A stretch of DNA of 64,000 nucleotides from Panicum virgatum (taxonomy: Eukaryota > Streptophyta > Magnoliopsida > Poales > Poaceae), in NCBI RefSeq assembly GCF_016808335.1, contig NC_053150.1, forward strand, positions 41,257,607 through 41,321,606, given 5' to 3'. This document shows, piece by piece, positions 31,212-43,099 of this stretch. Every line of letters starts with the position of its first letter. The stretch's first letter is position 1. The notes under the pieces are model-generated. The model did no database searches, had not been told where the DNA came from, and saw only the letters and a program-made list of their open reading frames with translations. The position numbers and the translations under genes are program-made.

Positions 31212-32301
31212 GAATCCATCGTTAACGGCCAGTAGTACGGTCTCCGCAGAGCGCACAGAACGGCCCGGTTGCGTAGGATCCGAGATCCTGCACGCGATCT
31301 TCTCCCCTCCCCCAAATGCAGCGTGGCGAGTGGCGACGTGGTCTGGCGCATGCGCATAGCACGACGCCAAGAGCACGGGGGTCCAGCGCGCGACACCGGT
31401 CGGCTGCGGCTGGCCGGCCGGCCGGGCCGGGCCGCTCGCAGTGGTTACTCAGTGGCCGCTGCGTCCACACCGGCCGCCGCAGGCCCGCGGCGTCCAAACC
31501 GCGTCCGCATGGAACCTCAGACGAACAAACGGACGGACACGGACGGATCGGAGACGCCACGGTACTCCCTCCGTGCGCGGCCGGACGGCACGCGTTGCGT
31601 GCAGCAAGTCGTCGTTCGTCCGCTCGCTCGTGCAGCGCGGCCTGCCATGCCCATGCCAATCGCAAAGTTGGCAACCCGTACGCGCCGAGGGCCCAGTGGC
31701 TGCAAGACTTGCAAGCAAGCGTCCACTCGTGGAAGCACAGCATGAAACACGGGTTTTGAGGAGGTTCTTAGATTTGGTCCGCAAGTTTTTCGGCTACAAG
31801 TGAACATGCATGCAACAAATGAACTTTTATAGGCACGGCCATCTTTCTTTACTGAAACCTGGTCGCGCTCGCGGCCAGGGAAAGGGGCCACGTGGGCTCC
31901 GAAAACATCGGCCGTCGGATCGCGATCCGATGGTCAGAAATAGATAGAAATGTAAATTTTGCAAAAAAAAACCCCGAGCTTTGTTAAAATGAACATGGAG
32001 TCCATCAATTTAACGGAAAACCCCTCGGACTTCGTGGAGCCTTACTTTAAAAAAAAACCCTGAACTTTTAGTAATCGTGCCATACTCCGTGAATTTTGTA
32101 AAAAAACCCTAGACTTTGTTAAAATTATTATGAAGTCCATCAATTTTATAAAAACCCCCTTGAACTTTTCAGTAATCGACCGGTACTCCGTCGACACCAA
32201 ATATACCAAATAACCCCGCAGTCTACCAATTTTACGAAAATCCCTCCGGACTTTTTGCAGTTCAATTTTTTAAAATAAACCTGAACTGGAGGGTATATTT
32301 C
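31212..32301. other. Intergenic DNA; A-rich degenerate repeats, probable Helitron interior
   Basis: 31212-31870 is GC-rich with open frames on both strands and no recognisable product. From about 31960 to 32285 a phrase like aaaaaaaccctgaactttgttaaaat...gtccatcaatttt recurs about three times with drift. It leads into the Helitron 3' end at 32302-32329, so this may be the interior of that element. The Helitron 5' end was not found. Confidence 0.45.
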
Positions 32302-32329
32302 TGCGCGGCAACGCCGCGCAATGTTCTAG
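32302..32329 (+). mobile_element. Helitron 3' terminus (hairpin plus CTAG)
   Basis: A perfect 8-bp stem (tgcgcggc / gccgcgca, loop aac) at 32302-32320 is followed by 5 bases and then CTAG at 32326-32329, with T as the next base. Helitrons end in a short GC-rich hairpin, a few bases, then CTRR, and insert between A and T, which matches. The 5' TC end was not located, so the element's length is unknown. Confidence 0.72.
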
Positions 32330-32330
32330 T

Positions 32331-32882
32331 TTTTAATGGCCTTTAATGGGTGATCCACTGCACCACAACACCAGGAGTACCATCGAACATCAGTCGGTAA
32401 AAATAGCCAGTCATCGTAAAACCGTCCGTTGGTAAATTTTTCCCGCGAGCGTTAGCCATGGCGAGATAAGCAGTATTGCATACATATTGCATCCCTTTTA
32501 TCCATTATATGTTGTTGATGTTATGATGCATAAACGCCAATTATAAATCATATTGTATTGCATGTTGATGTAAGGATCAAATTGTAAATTATAATGTACC
32601 ATTAGAAAATGGAATAAATCGTATCTCTAAGATGCATCTGAGGCAAATATATCACGCACACATGGCAGCGGTAAATGGTAATGGTCGGATCGGAAAATAG
32701 CGAAGGGGTCCATGAGGGTTGAGGGATAACCCAAGGTCCCCGAACCCCCATGGTTTCTCCTCTCTCACCAAAACTCAAAATCTCGAGAAAAAAAACATGG
32801 ATAGTTGGGTAAGGTTCATAGCACTAGCACATACTATCTCCGCTGGACGGCACAGATCATGCAGCAGCTCCTCTTGACCTCT
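32331..32882. other. Intergenic DNA, no gene
   Basis: AT-rich sequence with no open frame, RNA gene or element boundary that I can support. Confidence 0.45.
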
Positions 32883-32890
32883 ACGCTGCT

Positions 32891-33813
32891 TATGGATGTC
32901 CATGTCCGTTGGCCCGGCCCAAGCACGGCAAGGCCCGCTCTTCACCGTGCCCAGGCTGGCCCGGCCCGTTCACCGTGCTCAGGCATGTGCCGGCACCCCA
33001 GCCCGTGGGCTGACACGGCCCGGCACGGAGTTAGCGGGCCTATTTCGGGCCCGCTAACTCCAAAAGCATAGCCCAGCCAGCCAGCCCACAACAGAGCACA
33101 CACGCCAGTGCCCCGCCGCCCCACCCCCCACTTGCGCAGCCCCCCCGGCCCCACTCCCCCGAGGCCCCGACCCCCAACTCCTCGTCTTCGTCTCCGCGAG
33201 ACCGCGTCCGCGAGTCGGTGCCCTCCCCTGTCACCTCCTCGTCGGTGCATCGTGCTCCGCCACCTCCTTCACTCCTCGTCTCCGCCCGCGCCTCCGCCCC
33301 CTCCTCGTCTCCACCTCGCCGGCCGCCACCTCTTCGGCTCCGCGGCGCCGGCCGCCGCCTCCTTGTCTCCGCCCCGCGCCTCCTCGGCTCCGCCTCGCCG
33401 GTTGCCGCCTCCTCGACGCCGCCCCCGAGCCTCCTCCCGCAACCCTAGCCGGCTAACCCTAGATCTCCTCTCGCCTCTCCGCCGCCTCTCCGCCGAGCGC
33501 CGAGCTCCTCCCGCGACCCGCGCCGCCGGCCGCGCCTTGCCGCACTTCTTCTCCTCTCGCCTCTCCTCCCGCGTGGCCGCGCCTCGCCGTCGCCGGTTCC
33601 CCCATCGTGGGCCACGGGTGGCCCGAGCCCAACAAGCAGACTGGGCTCCGCGGGCTAGCCCGGCACGAAACAGGCCCGTGGGCCCGTGCCTGGGCCATCG
33701 ACAGAGCCCGTAGGCTGACGGGGCACAGCCCGCTAAGGAATAGGGCCAGGCCAGGCACGACCTGGAAGTGACCGGGCTAGGGCGGGCCCGGGCGGCCCGG
33801 ATGGACATCTATA
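32891..33813. mobile_element. Non-autonomous hAT element, 923 bp, imperfect 8-bp TSD
   Basis: The left end is TATGGATGTCCATG; the right end, inverted, is TATAGATGTCCATC. The flanks acgctgct (32883-32890) and gcgttgct (33814-33821) match at 6 of 8 positions, both differences being transitions. Subterminal GGCCCGGC / GGCACGG words occur in both orientations, as in the hAT at 9546-10332. The GC-rich interior (about 33100-33600) is open in several frames but shows no domain. Confidence 0.78.
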
Positions 33814-33821
33814 GCGTTGCT

Positions 33822-36800
33822 GCAAAGGATTGGATCCCACGCACAATCTTCTCTGCTGCGTGCTCTCGCGCTTTCGAGCCGGGCCTAGCGCACCGACCGA
33901 GGCGGCGCCGTGCCTTCGTGCGGCCTTGCCAGGCGCAGAGGTGGGCCAGCCCCTCCCTCCTCTAGCCAGCCGGGGCCAGGCCTGCAGTGAAGTGGGCTGT
34001 ACTCGTGAAATTGGCTGGCGCTGCTCGAACAGTTGGGCTTTATTTGAGCCTGTACCGTGGTACAGATCGCGGAGCTGCTGCGATTCGCGTTCGTGTCCGC
34101 ACGACGCGCCCACCGAAAATTAGGTAGCTGGCCCAACCTCGGGGATACCTGCTGCTGACGAATCGTCAAACCCGCATTTTCTCAAAGTTGTCGTCCTCGA
34201 ACGCCGCTTGCCCGCTTCAACGCGAAGCGCCGGCGGGTACGCGGCGCGCCACGGGCCGATGCGGCCGCCATGAGTCACTGAATCGGACGCACGGCACGGC
34301 GGCCGTGAAAGCGAGAAGCCCGGGGCCGCCGGAAGAGGCAGATCGCCACGGGATGCTGCGCCAGCCCCCGCCCGATCGGCGTGGACGCGGAGCGCCGGTG
34401 CCGCGACGCCGACCCGCGCTTGGCGTGCGGCGCCGCGACCCGCCCAACATGACCCTCTGCCTCCGCTTCGGCCGCGTGGCCGCGGCGGCGAAAAGTGCCC
34501 CTGCTTTTGCTTGGGCAGCCGCTCCGACTCCGAGTTCGAAGCGTGGACGATCGCAGACCACGCGCGCAGCCGCCGCCGCCGCCGCCGGCCGCCGAGCTGA
34601 GCGGCAAAAGTGTTGAGCTGGGCCGGCTGGGATCTGCGGAGGCCGACCGAGCGAAGGGTGCGCGGGTCGCAGAGCCGCCAGCCGCCGCGTCTGGGAACTC
34701 CCAGCTCCAGTGCGTGGTGTCGGCCTGCGCCCCGCCCCGGCTGGGTTGGGTCCAGTCCAACCCCAAGTCTCCAGCAGGATAATGTGGTTTGACTCCTGCG
34801 CGGTCGGGGTGGGGTTGGTTGCCGAAACGTTGCCGTTGACGCCTGCCTGCCTGCCTACACGCGGCTCGTTCCGAGCCCTGCTGTTTCTTGGAAGCCGGCA
34901 CGTTGGGCGAGATGTTTCTTCGGTTGTTTACTTGCTTGCCAGATGCATGCGTTTTGCTCTGGATGTGCATCGGCTTCGCACATCGTTCGCTTTGACAAGA
35001 TATCCAACGCGGAACGGTCGTCGCTACTACTAGTAGTACTAGGTTCCTTGGCGTTTGGCAAAACGTTTCTTGATCACGTAGGGGGCGCTTGGGTCTGCAT
35101 TGTCCACGGAACGGTGCAAGTCGTACCTCCTCCTTTTCACCCGGCCCCGTTGGTTCATCATCACGTCGTGCGTACGTGCTAACTGCCTCCTCTTACCGTG
35201 CCCTTTTTTCCCCTAAAACTTATCAACCTGCGTTCCTATCCGCTTATTAATCTCCCATTAACGCGGGCCCCGCACGTTTTCTGGGCGTCAAATCAACCCG
35301 ATCCCCATCCCCTTCGCATTATCCGTTTCCTATCTGCCTGCCGAGTTGCCGTCTCAGAAAGAAACTTGAGAGAGCAACGTTGCCGCTTCATGACAGGCAG
35401 GCCAGCGCTGCTCCAAAAATAGACGGGGGGCAAGATCAGGTCAATCATTCCCATCCAAGACCCGGCGAAATGGCGCCACAAAGAAATTTCCCTTTTGAGG
35501 GAACAGTAGCCAGAAGCCTAGAACGACCACTCGTTTAGGCATCGATGGCGTGTGTGCCCGTCCCTTTTACCTTTGACGTTTCCAAATATGCCCAGACAAA
35601 CATGAGCCATTCGCGAAAGATGCAAATCACCCGGAGAGAATTACCACACGGAAATTAACACCCCATTAACATCTCCTTCTATAATAACCGTACGGAAATT
35701 TGTACCTCCTCCTGGACGAGACACGCAGCGCACCCCTTAAGACTCGGGTCGATGACCTACCCAGTTTACTGAGATCTTTCGTTACCGGATAAACTGCCGT
35801 ACAACGATCATCGCGAGATTTAACTCTCCCCAAGTACGCACCGAGAGATTTACCTGTTTATCTTTACTGCGCTTTACCTTTTTTTTTTCTGGCAGAGGAA
35901 GGGAAGGAGCTCTCTTGCGTGCGAACTGAATCACCGTGGACCATATAGATCCCAGGACTTCCGTAGTGCTAAAGCATAGTAGTTGCAGAAGGAAACAGAA
36001 AGAATCAGAAAACTGATTTATGGAAGGCAAAACAGGGTAACAGTAAACAGTATCTGTTGCTGAACATGTTGCGGGGTTGGAGGGGCAATTACGTAAATCC
36101 ATTTTCTGTTGCGGATAAGCCAGCGCACCCTCTGGAGATGATTACATGGCCACCCCTGCAGCTATTGCGAAATTTGAAGTTGATCCTTACATTTTTTGTG
36201 TAGCACTTTGCTCCGTGTGTGAACTTTCTCAAAATAATCTTGTGAATATCAATTTTAACACTTGAAGGTCGTGCCACCTTTTACATTTCACATACCAGGA
36301 AAACACATGTGTACTTAAAATGATTTGATAAATTATGAGTGTTCTAGGTTAAAACTTGAATTGATAATGGTGGATTTGTTTTTTTTTGTTTGCCTAAAGA
36401 CATTGCCACATAGGGAGGCACTTGAAATCAAGAATATTAGTAGTTTCTTGCCCAGAAATGTGTTAAATTATGTATCCATAACAAACTATGAACCATAGAT
36501 AGGATCAATAAAAACTTATATGCACAAAGTCACAAACGTAACCCGTGAAAAGTCACAAACTTATCAGAAAAATTTGTCCGTGTTGATTGTGCATCATAAA
36601 TCACGTTGCGCCAGCGGAAAAAGATTCATAACGAATGCATTGGACACGTAAAAGTTAAGTAAACATTTCCTCTATTAGAACCTCCTTTACTTATAAACTT
36701 TAGTATGATAAAAAGGACACACACATCTATCGTACTTATTTGCTTGATTCATTTTCGAGACAGTTTCTAGAAACAAAAGAAACGCTCGCACGGCATCATA

Positions 36801-37014
36801 TTGGCACGCAGCACGCAGCCCCCGTTTGATTTTTGAAAATGCAACAAACTGGAGGGCCAGGCTGGAAAAGTCTATTGCCATCTGGCCATCCAGCGCGACC
36901 TCCCTCGAGGTCGAGGCGTCGTTGGCTGCCCGGCTGTCAAATACCCAGGCGGCCGGCCCCATCCCCTCCAAATTCCCACGAGAACCCAAACCAAACGGCC
37001 GCACCGCCGCAGCA
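33822..37014. other. Intergenic region upstream of the TPS gene, no other gene
   Basis: GC-rich to about 34800, with open frames on both strands and no recognisable domain. A small (CCTG)n run lies at about 34843-34856. From 35200 it becomes AT-rich. The last 200 bases before 37015 are CT- and GC-rich and are the likely 5' UTR. An in-frame ATG exists at 36826, but the added residues are not conserved-looking. Confidence 0.5.
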
Positions 37015-40000
37015 ATGTCCTCCCCCTCCTCCTCCGACGGCGAGCGCCCGCCGTCTCCGGTGGAGGCGCGCCGCGTCGTCGTCACCCACCGCCTCCCCCT
37101 CCGCGCCGAGCCCAATCCCGACGCGCCGCACGGCTTCGATTTTTTCCTCGACACCGACGCGCTCCCGCTCCAGCTCTCCCGCGGCCTCCCGCGCCCCGTG
37201 GTCTTCGTCGGCGCGCTCCCCTCCGCCGCCTTGTCGATCCCGGCGTCCGAGGAGCTCGCGGCCGATCTCCTCGAGCGCTTCTCCTGCAGCCCGGTGTTCC
37301 TGGGTACCGGCCTCCACAAGGACTTCTACGACGGATTCTGCAAGCACTACCTGTGGCCGATGCTCCACTACCTCCTCCCGCTCGGGCCCTTCAGCGGCGG
37401 CGGCGGCGGCCTCAACTTCAAGGCGGAGCTCTACCGCGCCTACCTCACCGCCAACACGCAGTACGCCGACCGCGTCTACGAGCTCCTCAACCCCGACGAG
37501 GATCTCGTCTTCATCCACGACTACCATCTCTGGGCGCTCCCCACCGTCCTCCGCCACAAGTCGCCGCGCGCCCGGATAGGCTTCTTCCTCCATTCGCCCT
37601 TCCCCTCCTCGGAGCTCTTCCGCGCCATCCCCGCCCGCGAGGAGTTCCTCCGCGCCCTCCTCAACGCCGACCTCGTGGGCTTCCACACCTACGATTACGC
37701 CCGCCACTTCCTCTCCGCCTGCTGCAGGCTGCTCGGCGTCAACAGCCACACCCGCCACGGCAACATCGGCATCGACTACTTTGGGCGCGTGGTTGTCATG
37801 AAGATCCTCTCCGTTGGCGTCGACATGAGCCAGCTCCGCGGGGTGTTGTCGTCGCCGGTGACCGCCGCAAAGGCCAAGGAGATCGCCACCAAGTTCGCGG
37901 GCCGTAAGGTGTTGCTCGGCGTGGACGATATTGATCTGTTCAAGGGGATTGACCTCAAGCTCTCGGCCATGGAGAAACTGCTGGAGTCGCAGAGGGAGCT
38001 GCGCGGCCGGGTGGTGCTCGTGCAGATCAACAACCCGGCGAGGAGCCCTGGGCGCGACATCGACGCAGTTCGCGCAGAGGTGAAGGCGATGCGTGACCGG
38101 ATCAATGGCCGCTTCAGCTTGCCGGGGTATGACCCGATCGTGATGATCGATGACCCCTTGACGATGCACGAGAAGCTGGCGTTCTACACCTCGGCGGACA
38201 TCTGCATCGTCACCGCCGTGCGCGACGGCCTCAACAGGATACCGTACATCTACACCGCGTGCCGGCAGGAGGGTCCGCTCGCCAGCGGCGTGGCGGGCGC
38301 GCCGAGGGAGAGCGCCATCGTCCTGTCCGAGTTCGTCGGGTGCTCGCCGTCCCTGAGCGGCGCGGTTCGCGTCAACCCATGGAACGTGGACGACGTGGCC
38401 GATGGGATGGAGTCGGCGCTGCTGCTGGATAAGCGCGACCGGCAGATGCGGCAAGAGAAGCACTACAAGTATGTGATCACGCACGATATTGCCTACTGGG
38501 GGCGGTCGCTCGACCAGGACCTGCTGAGGGCGAGCGAGGACCACGCGTCCATGAACATCCTGAGTGTTGGGTTCGCCATGAACTTCCGCATCGTCGTGCT
38601 TGGGCCCAACTTCCATAAGCTCTCGCCTGGGGACATCAACCCATCGTACCACCGGACCGGCAACAGGCTCATCTTACTGGACTATGATGGCACAGTGATG
38701 CCGGAGGGGGTGACCATCAGATATCCTAGCCAGGAATTGATTCGCGTCCTGAACGAATTGTGCTCAGATCCAAAGAATACAGTATTCGTAGTCAGCGGGC
38801 GGGGGAAGGATGAACTGGCTGAATGGCTTGCGCCCTGTGAAAGACTGGGGATCTCTGCAGAGCATGGCTACTTCACAAGGTAAACAGTAAACACTACTGT
38901 TTCTTTATCATGGCATGTCCTTGTTTGCTCTGTGAAATTAAACTTGCTGCATTGCTCTTGGCATTTGATAAGTGACAAGTGGATAAGATGGCCTAGTTAT
39001 GGGGACTTTTTTGGTGGCTGATGTTTGGATCCATACAAATAGCTTGTAGAGCAATGGGATTGCTGATACTTTTGGTGTCAGGCAAATATACTGTTCTGTT
39101 TGACTAACTGCAGACTTAAATTGTGTTGTTGATGGAATTGATGGTGTTGAATTAGCTCATCCAATGTATTTCCTGCCATAAGTGTTTGAGAGTACAACAG
39201 TTCTTGAAAAGAAATAAAATCTGATTATGCACAAACAGAAGTTTTTTTTTTGAAGAACTGCACAAACAGAAGTTGCCTTTTCTATTATACCGGAACGGTT
39301 GTTAGTGAGGTTGTGTTGACTTGGGCCACCGGTGGGGTTGCTCTGTCAAGTAGTATAGTTGCAGAGTTTTATATAAGTCCAAACTTCTACACAGTAGAGC
39401 TAATATAGTATGACGAGTGCGTCCTATACGATGATACTTGCATTTCTTTTCTCTGTATTCTACTACTACTTAATGATTACGTGCATGTGACTGAGGAGAT
39501 TAAGGAATGAGATTGGCTGCTTCTTGAAGTAACTCTGTTTTGTTTATCAGGTGGAGCAGGGATTCTCCATGGGAGTCACCCAACTTGGTGATAGGCTTGG
39601 ATTGGAAAAACCTTGTTGAGCCTGTAATGAAGCATTACACTGATGTGACCGACGGGTCATACATTGAGGCTAAAGAAACAGCACTAGTCTGGCACTACGA
39701 GGAAGCTGATCCGGATTTCGGATCATGTCAGGCTAAAGACCTCCAGGACCACCTGCTCAGTGTGCTCGCCAAGGAGCCCGTGTGTGTGAAAAGCGGCCAT
39801 AAGATTGTGGAGGTTAATCCTCAGGTATGGAAGCATCTAAAAATCTCACGTGCTAGCTTTTTAGATAGCTACTGCTATGCCACTCTTCATCATTCGGAAA
39901 AAGGGATTACAATCCTATATATCTTGGTCTGCACTCTCTCTGTGGGTAGCCATTTCACTTTCCAGTATGCACAGGCCAAGACGAAAAGAACAAGTCTCAA

Positions 40001-40674
40001 AATTCCACCGGTAGATGTCATGATCAATCAAGTGTAGCTTTCAGACTAAAACACATTTAGATTAGGCTGACTCTAAGAAGATTTATCCAGCTCATGTTCA
40101 GCTACCATATCTCTTTTGCACATAGTTTAACATTTAATCTGAGCTGGTGGATAACATTTTCGTCGGCCATGCCTACTTATATTGCCTCTATTGCTGCCTA
40201 TGTTTTACTACTGCCAAGTTATCTGCATTTACGGATCTCGTCAAGTTATCTGCATGAATAATATATTACTTCTTTTTACACTGCCACTTTGCTCCTTTTT
40301 GCCTAACGATAAATTATATTGTTCTGAAGGATGTGGGCAAAGGAATCGCAGTGCGGAATCTGATTGCAACCATGGGCGCTCGCGGAAGCTTGCCAGATTT
40401 CATCCTATGCGTCGGCGACGACAGGTCCGACGAAGACATGTTTGCGGCAATCACCACGCCCTCGAGCAACTTTGCGTTCCCGGAGTCTGCTGAGATCTTT
40501 GCTTGCACCCTCGGCAACAAGCCAAGCCTGGCCAAGTACTACCTGGAAGACTCGGACGATGTCCTGAAGATGCTAAAGGGCCTGATGGACTCGTCGCGTC
40601 CCGGAGGAGCGTTGCAGACTCAGGTGTTCGAAGGACCCCTTCGAGTGAGCCAAGAGTGGCCCGGGTCTTGGTAG
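37015..40674 (+). CDS. TPS: Class II trehalose-6-phosphate synthase-like protein (GT20 plus TPP domains), 3 exons
   Basis: Exons 37015-38879, 39551-39824 and 40330-40674 have GT-AG introns and give 827 residues. The N-terminal half is a glycosyltransferase-20 domain (about 20-510): LHKDFYDGFCKHYLWP, the IHDYHLWALP and GFFLHSPFPSSELFR motifs, then GVDDIDLFKGI. The C-terminal half is a trehalose-phosphatase (HAD) domain: LLDYDGTV at 554-561, SGR at 594-596 and GDDRSDEDMF at 742-751. Three coding exons and fused domains are typical of class II plant TPS. At GVDDIDLFKGI the arginine of class I enzymes (E-R-x-D-x-x-K-G) is replaced, consistent with class II proteins having little or no synthase activity and acting in sugar signalling. 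The N-terminus is short, as in the TPS11 type. The start at 37015 was chosen over 36826 because only it leads directly into the family's N-terminus. Confidence 0.93.
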
Positions 40675-42140
40675 AGCAATTTTGTTCGTGATTCCATTTT
40701 GTAACCAGGGTGGAGGAAATGGTTGGGGCAGAGGCAAAATTCAGTAGACTGACAAGTGACCGATCCATCGGTCGTTAGCGTAGATGACATCGTCTTTCTT
40801 GGTCATGTTTGCCTGGCTATAGTAGTTTCTGTAGAATCGGCGGAAGTTTTCCTATTTTTGCTCCTAGAGATCGCAAGGAAAACGAAGTAATCAATCAATC
40901 ATGGTTCGTTGATCCATCTCTGGTGCTGATTGTTCTTTACTCTGGATAGCTACAGTTTCCCTCTTTTTGCTCCTTGAGTTCGGGATTTACTGTACATAGC
41001 AGCAGTGGCAGGCTAGCAGTGCAACTGTTGCATGTCCTGCAGGGTATATTTGCTCACTGCTTTTGATTTTGCTTCCAGCCAATCGATTTCCCCAATCTTT
41101 CCACTGTGAGCAACTCCCACTGCACACCGGCTTCCAGACCCCCGGCTGCGCCTGCGCAGCGCAGTCGCCACCCCGTCGCGTCACAGTATTGATTCCGCTT
41201 CTCGATCCTCACCACCAACTGTACTACAACAACAACTCCATGGATAGAACGTAGATCAGGTACGCACGTGTGACGACTTGCTTTGCTGGCAGCCGGTCAT
41301 CGTGGTCTAGGCATTTTTTAACCTGCTGTGTCCGGTGCGCTCGCCCCGTTTTGACAGGGGCCAGTTTCTTCGAAGGACACGGCGAATCCGAGAAGAACCG
41401 CGCGGGGCGCAGTTGACGGAAGCGCCGCTGGCGCGTCAACGGCGGGCTCCCCGCGCGTGGTCGTCCGTGGCCCGCGTCCCTGCTCGTCCGCCCCTACCGC
41501 GAGGTCCGCGGAGCCCGGCGACGACGGCCGCACCCGCGCGCTCTCGCGGTCGTTGTCCGTCGATCGCCGTCGGTGACTCCCACCGGGGAGCTTGCTCCCC
41601 CGCTTCCGTGCCGTGCCCTGCGGCGCTTGCTCCTTCCCCGTCACGTGCCGGATGGACGGCACGGAAGGTCGCCCGCCCCGATCCCCCCCCAAGATTCTCC
41701 GTTTCCTCCATCGGCATGCACCTGTTTCTTTCGAGCCTTCCAGGTTGCCGAATTCTCGGAGAATTCCAAGTCTCCTCGCCACACTGACCGGACGCGCCAG
41801 CTCGGACGTTCTTCTCCCCGCCAAAGGGGTGGTTGGCCCAAAGTCTAAAGTCCGAACGCGAGCGAGTTCCAGTCACACACTCGGACTTGTATCACTGGTG
41901 CCATACACTGCATCCCGACATTTTCCCGACGCGTTTGGGGTCGAAAAGGCAGCTAAGCGATGGGAGCGTGTGTGGATAGGATCATAGGACGACCGACCGA
42001 GATGCCTGCAGGAGAGCCGTGGGAGACCAGATCGTGGCAAGGGGGAGGTTTCTTGCTGCGCTAGCTTTGCAAGAACAAGGCACAGGCCGCCTCGTAACAG
42101 TGCTGCATCAGTAGCACGCAGTTGGTGGACTAGGAATAAT
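40675..42140 (+). other. 3' UTR of TPS and GC-rich intergenic DNA
   Basis: Sequence to about 40880 is a plausible 3' UTR. From 41300 to 42000 the DNA is GC-rich with open frames on both strands, none with a recognisable domain. No gene is called. Confidence 0.45.
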
Positions 42141-42264
42141 GTGTGCGGGATTGGGAGGAACAAGTGAGCAGCAACCCTTTTGGCATGCGACTGCCGTGTG
42201 TCTCTCCTCTCGATGATGGCCGGCGGCATCGCGAGGTGAATTGCAATCAGGCTAACGACGGAAA

Positions 42265-42283
42265 GGGGGGGGGGGGGGGGGGG

Positions 42284-42323
<40 letters not shown>
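42265..42323. repeat. Poly-G (22) plus (AG)n microsatellite
   Basis: An uninterrupted run of 22 G at 42265-42286 is followed by an AG dinucleotide repeat to about 42323. Such runs are prone to slippage and sequencing error, so exact lengths may be unreliable. Confidence 0.9.
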
Positions 42324-42326
<3 letters not shown>

Positions 42327-43099
42327 CGAGGCCGGGCAAAGGGTCGCTTTCCGGGTGCAGATCTTCTCTTTCCGATCGAAAGCGACGGCACCAAAAGCGA
42401 ACATGGGCGCGCGCTACGGGCGAGGCGTGTGTGCTGATGGAGTGGATAACCTTTGCTGCTGCTGCTGCTGCTTTTGTCTGTTTGCGTATGAACTGTCGCT
42501 GGCTAACTTTCCATGCAATTAAGCCGCACGCGAACAACTGACTGTGATGATGTATCTCTCGTAGTAATCTTCTTTTTTAGGCTATTTCCATGTACTTTCT
42601 TTTCTAAAAAAAATAGAAAACTGAACGGGCGTCGCTTTCAGTTGTGAGCTGTATGATCTATATCTCTCCACCTCGTCCATGCTTGAAACGCAAGGTCCGA
42701 TCCGTTTTCTGTTTTTAAATAGAAGTAGTGTGTCCACAACAAGAAAGGGACGCGTACCATTTTTTATGAGACCGGATTGGGAGCTTCCCTACCCCATTTT
42801 CCACTGTATTTTTCCCTTTCTAAGAGAAGGAAGAGCGAGCTAACTCTGATCAATAGCACTCCAAGTTAGGTATAGCATGGAGCACGTGCTAAATTGTGCG
42901 CATGGTCCAAATTTGGGTTTGGAACGAGGGAGTCGTACGTTGTGCGGTTGAGGACTTGAGGTTGACCTAAGCAAGTTAAATAAAGCAGATTTGCTCCTTT
43001 TAAGTTGACTGAAATCTTGTTTTGGCGTAAGTCACCGCTGTGAATCGTCAGATTACTGTTCACCGCTTTAGATGCTCATAGTCTTATCGGGGCCGCTCT
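42324..43099. other. Intergenic DNA, no gene
   Basis: A small (CTG)n run lies at about 42451-42471. Nothing else can be supported. Confidence 0.45.

Noticed and set aside
33108..33808. Proline/arginine-rich ORFs on both strands
   Set aside because: Interior of a non-autonomous hAT element; no domain and both strands equally open.
36826..37014. N-terminal extension of TPS from an upstream in-frame ATG
   Set aside because: The extra 63 residues are not family-like, and the ATG at 37015 leads directly into the expected N-terminus.
36937..38652. 571-codon open frame antisense to the TPS gene
   Set aside because: Shadow of the GC-rich first exon; no domain, whereas the plus strand has clear GT20 motifs.
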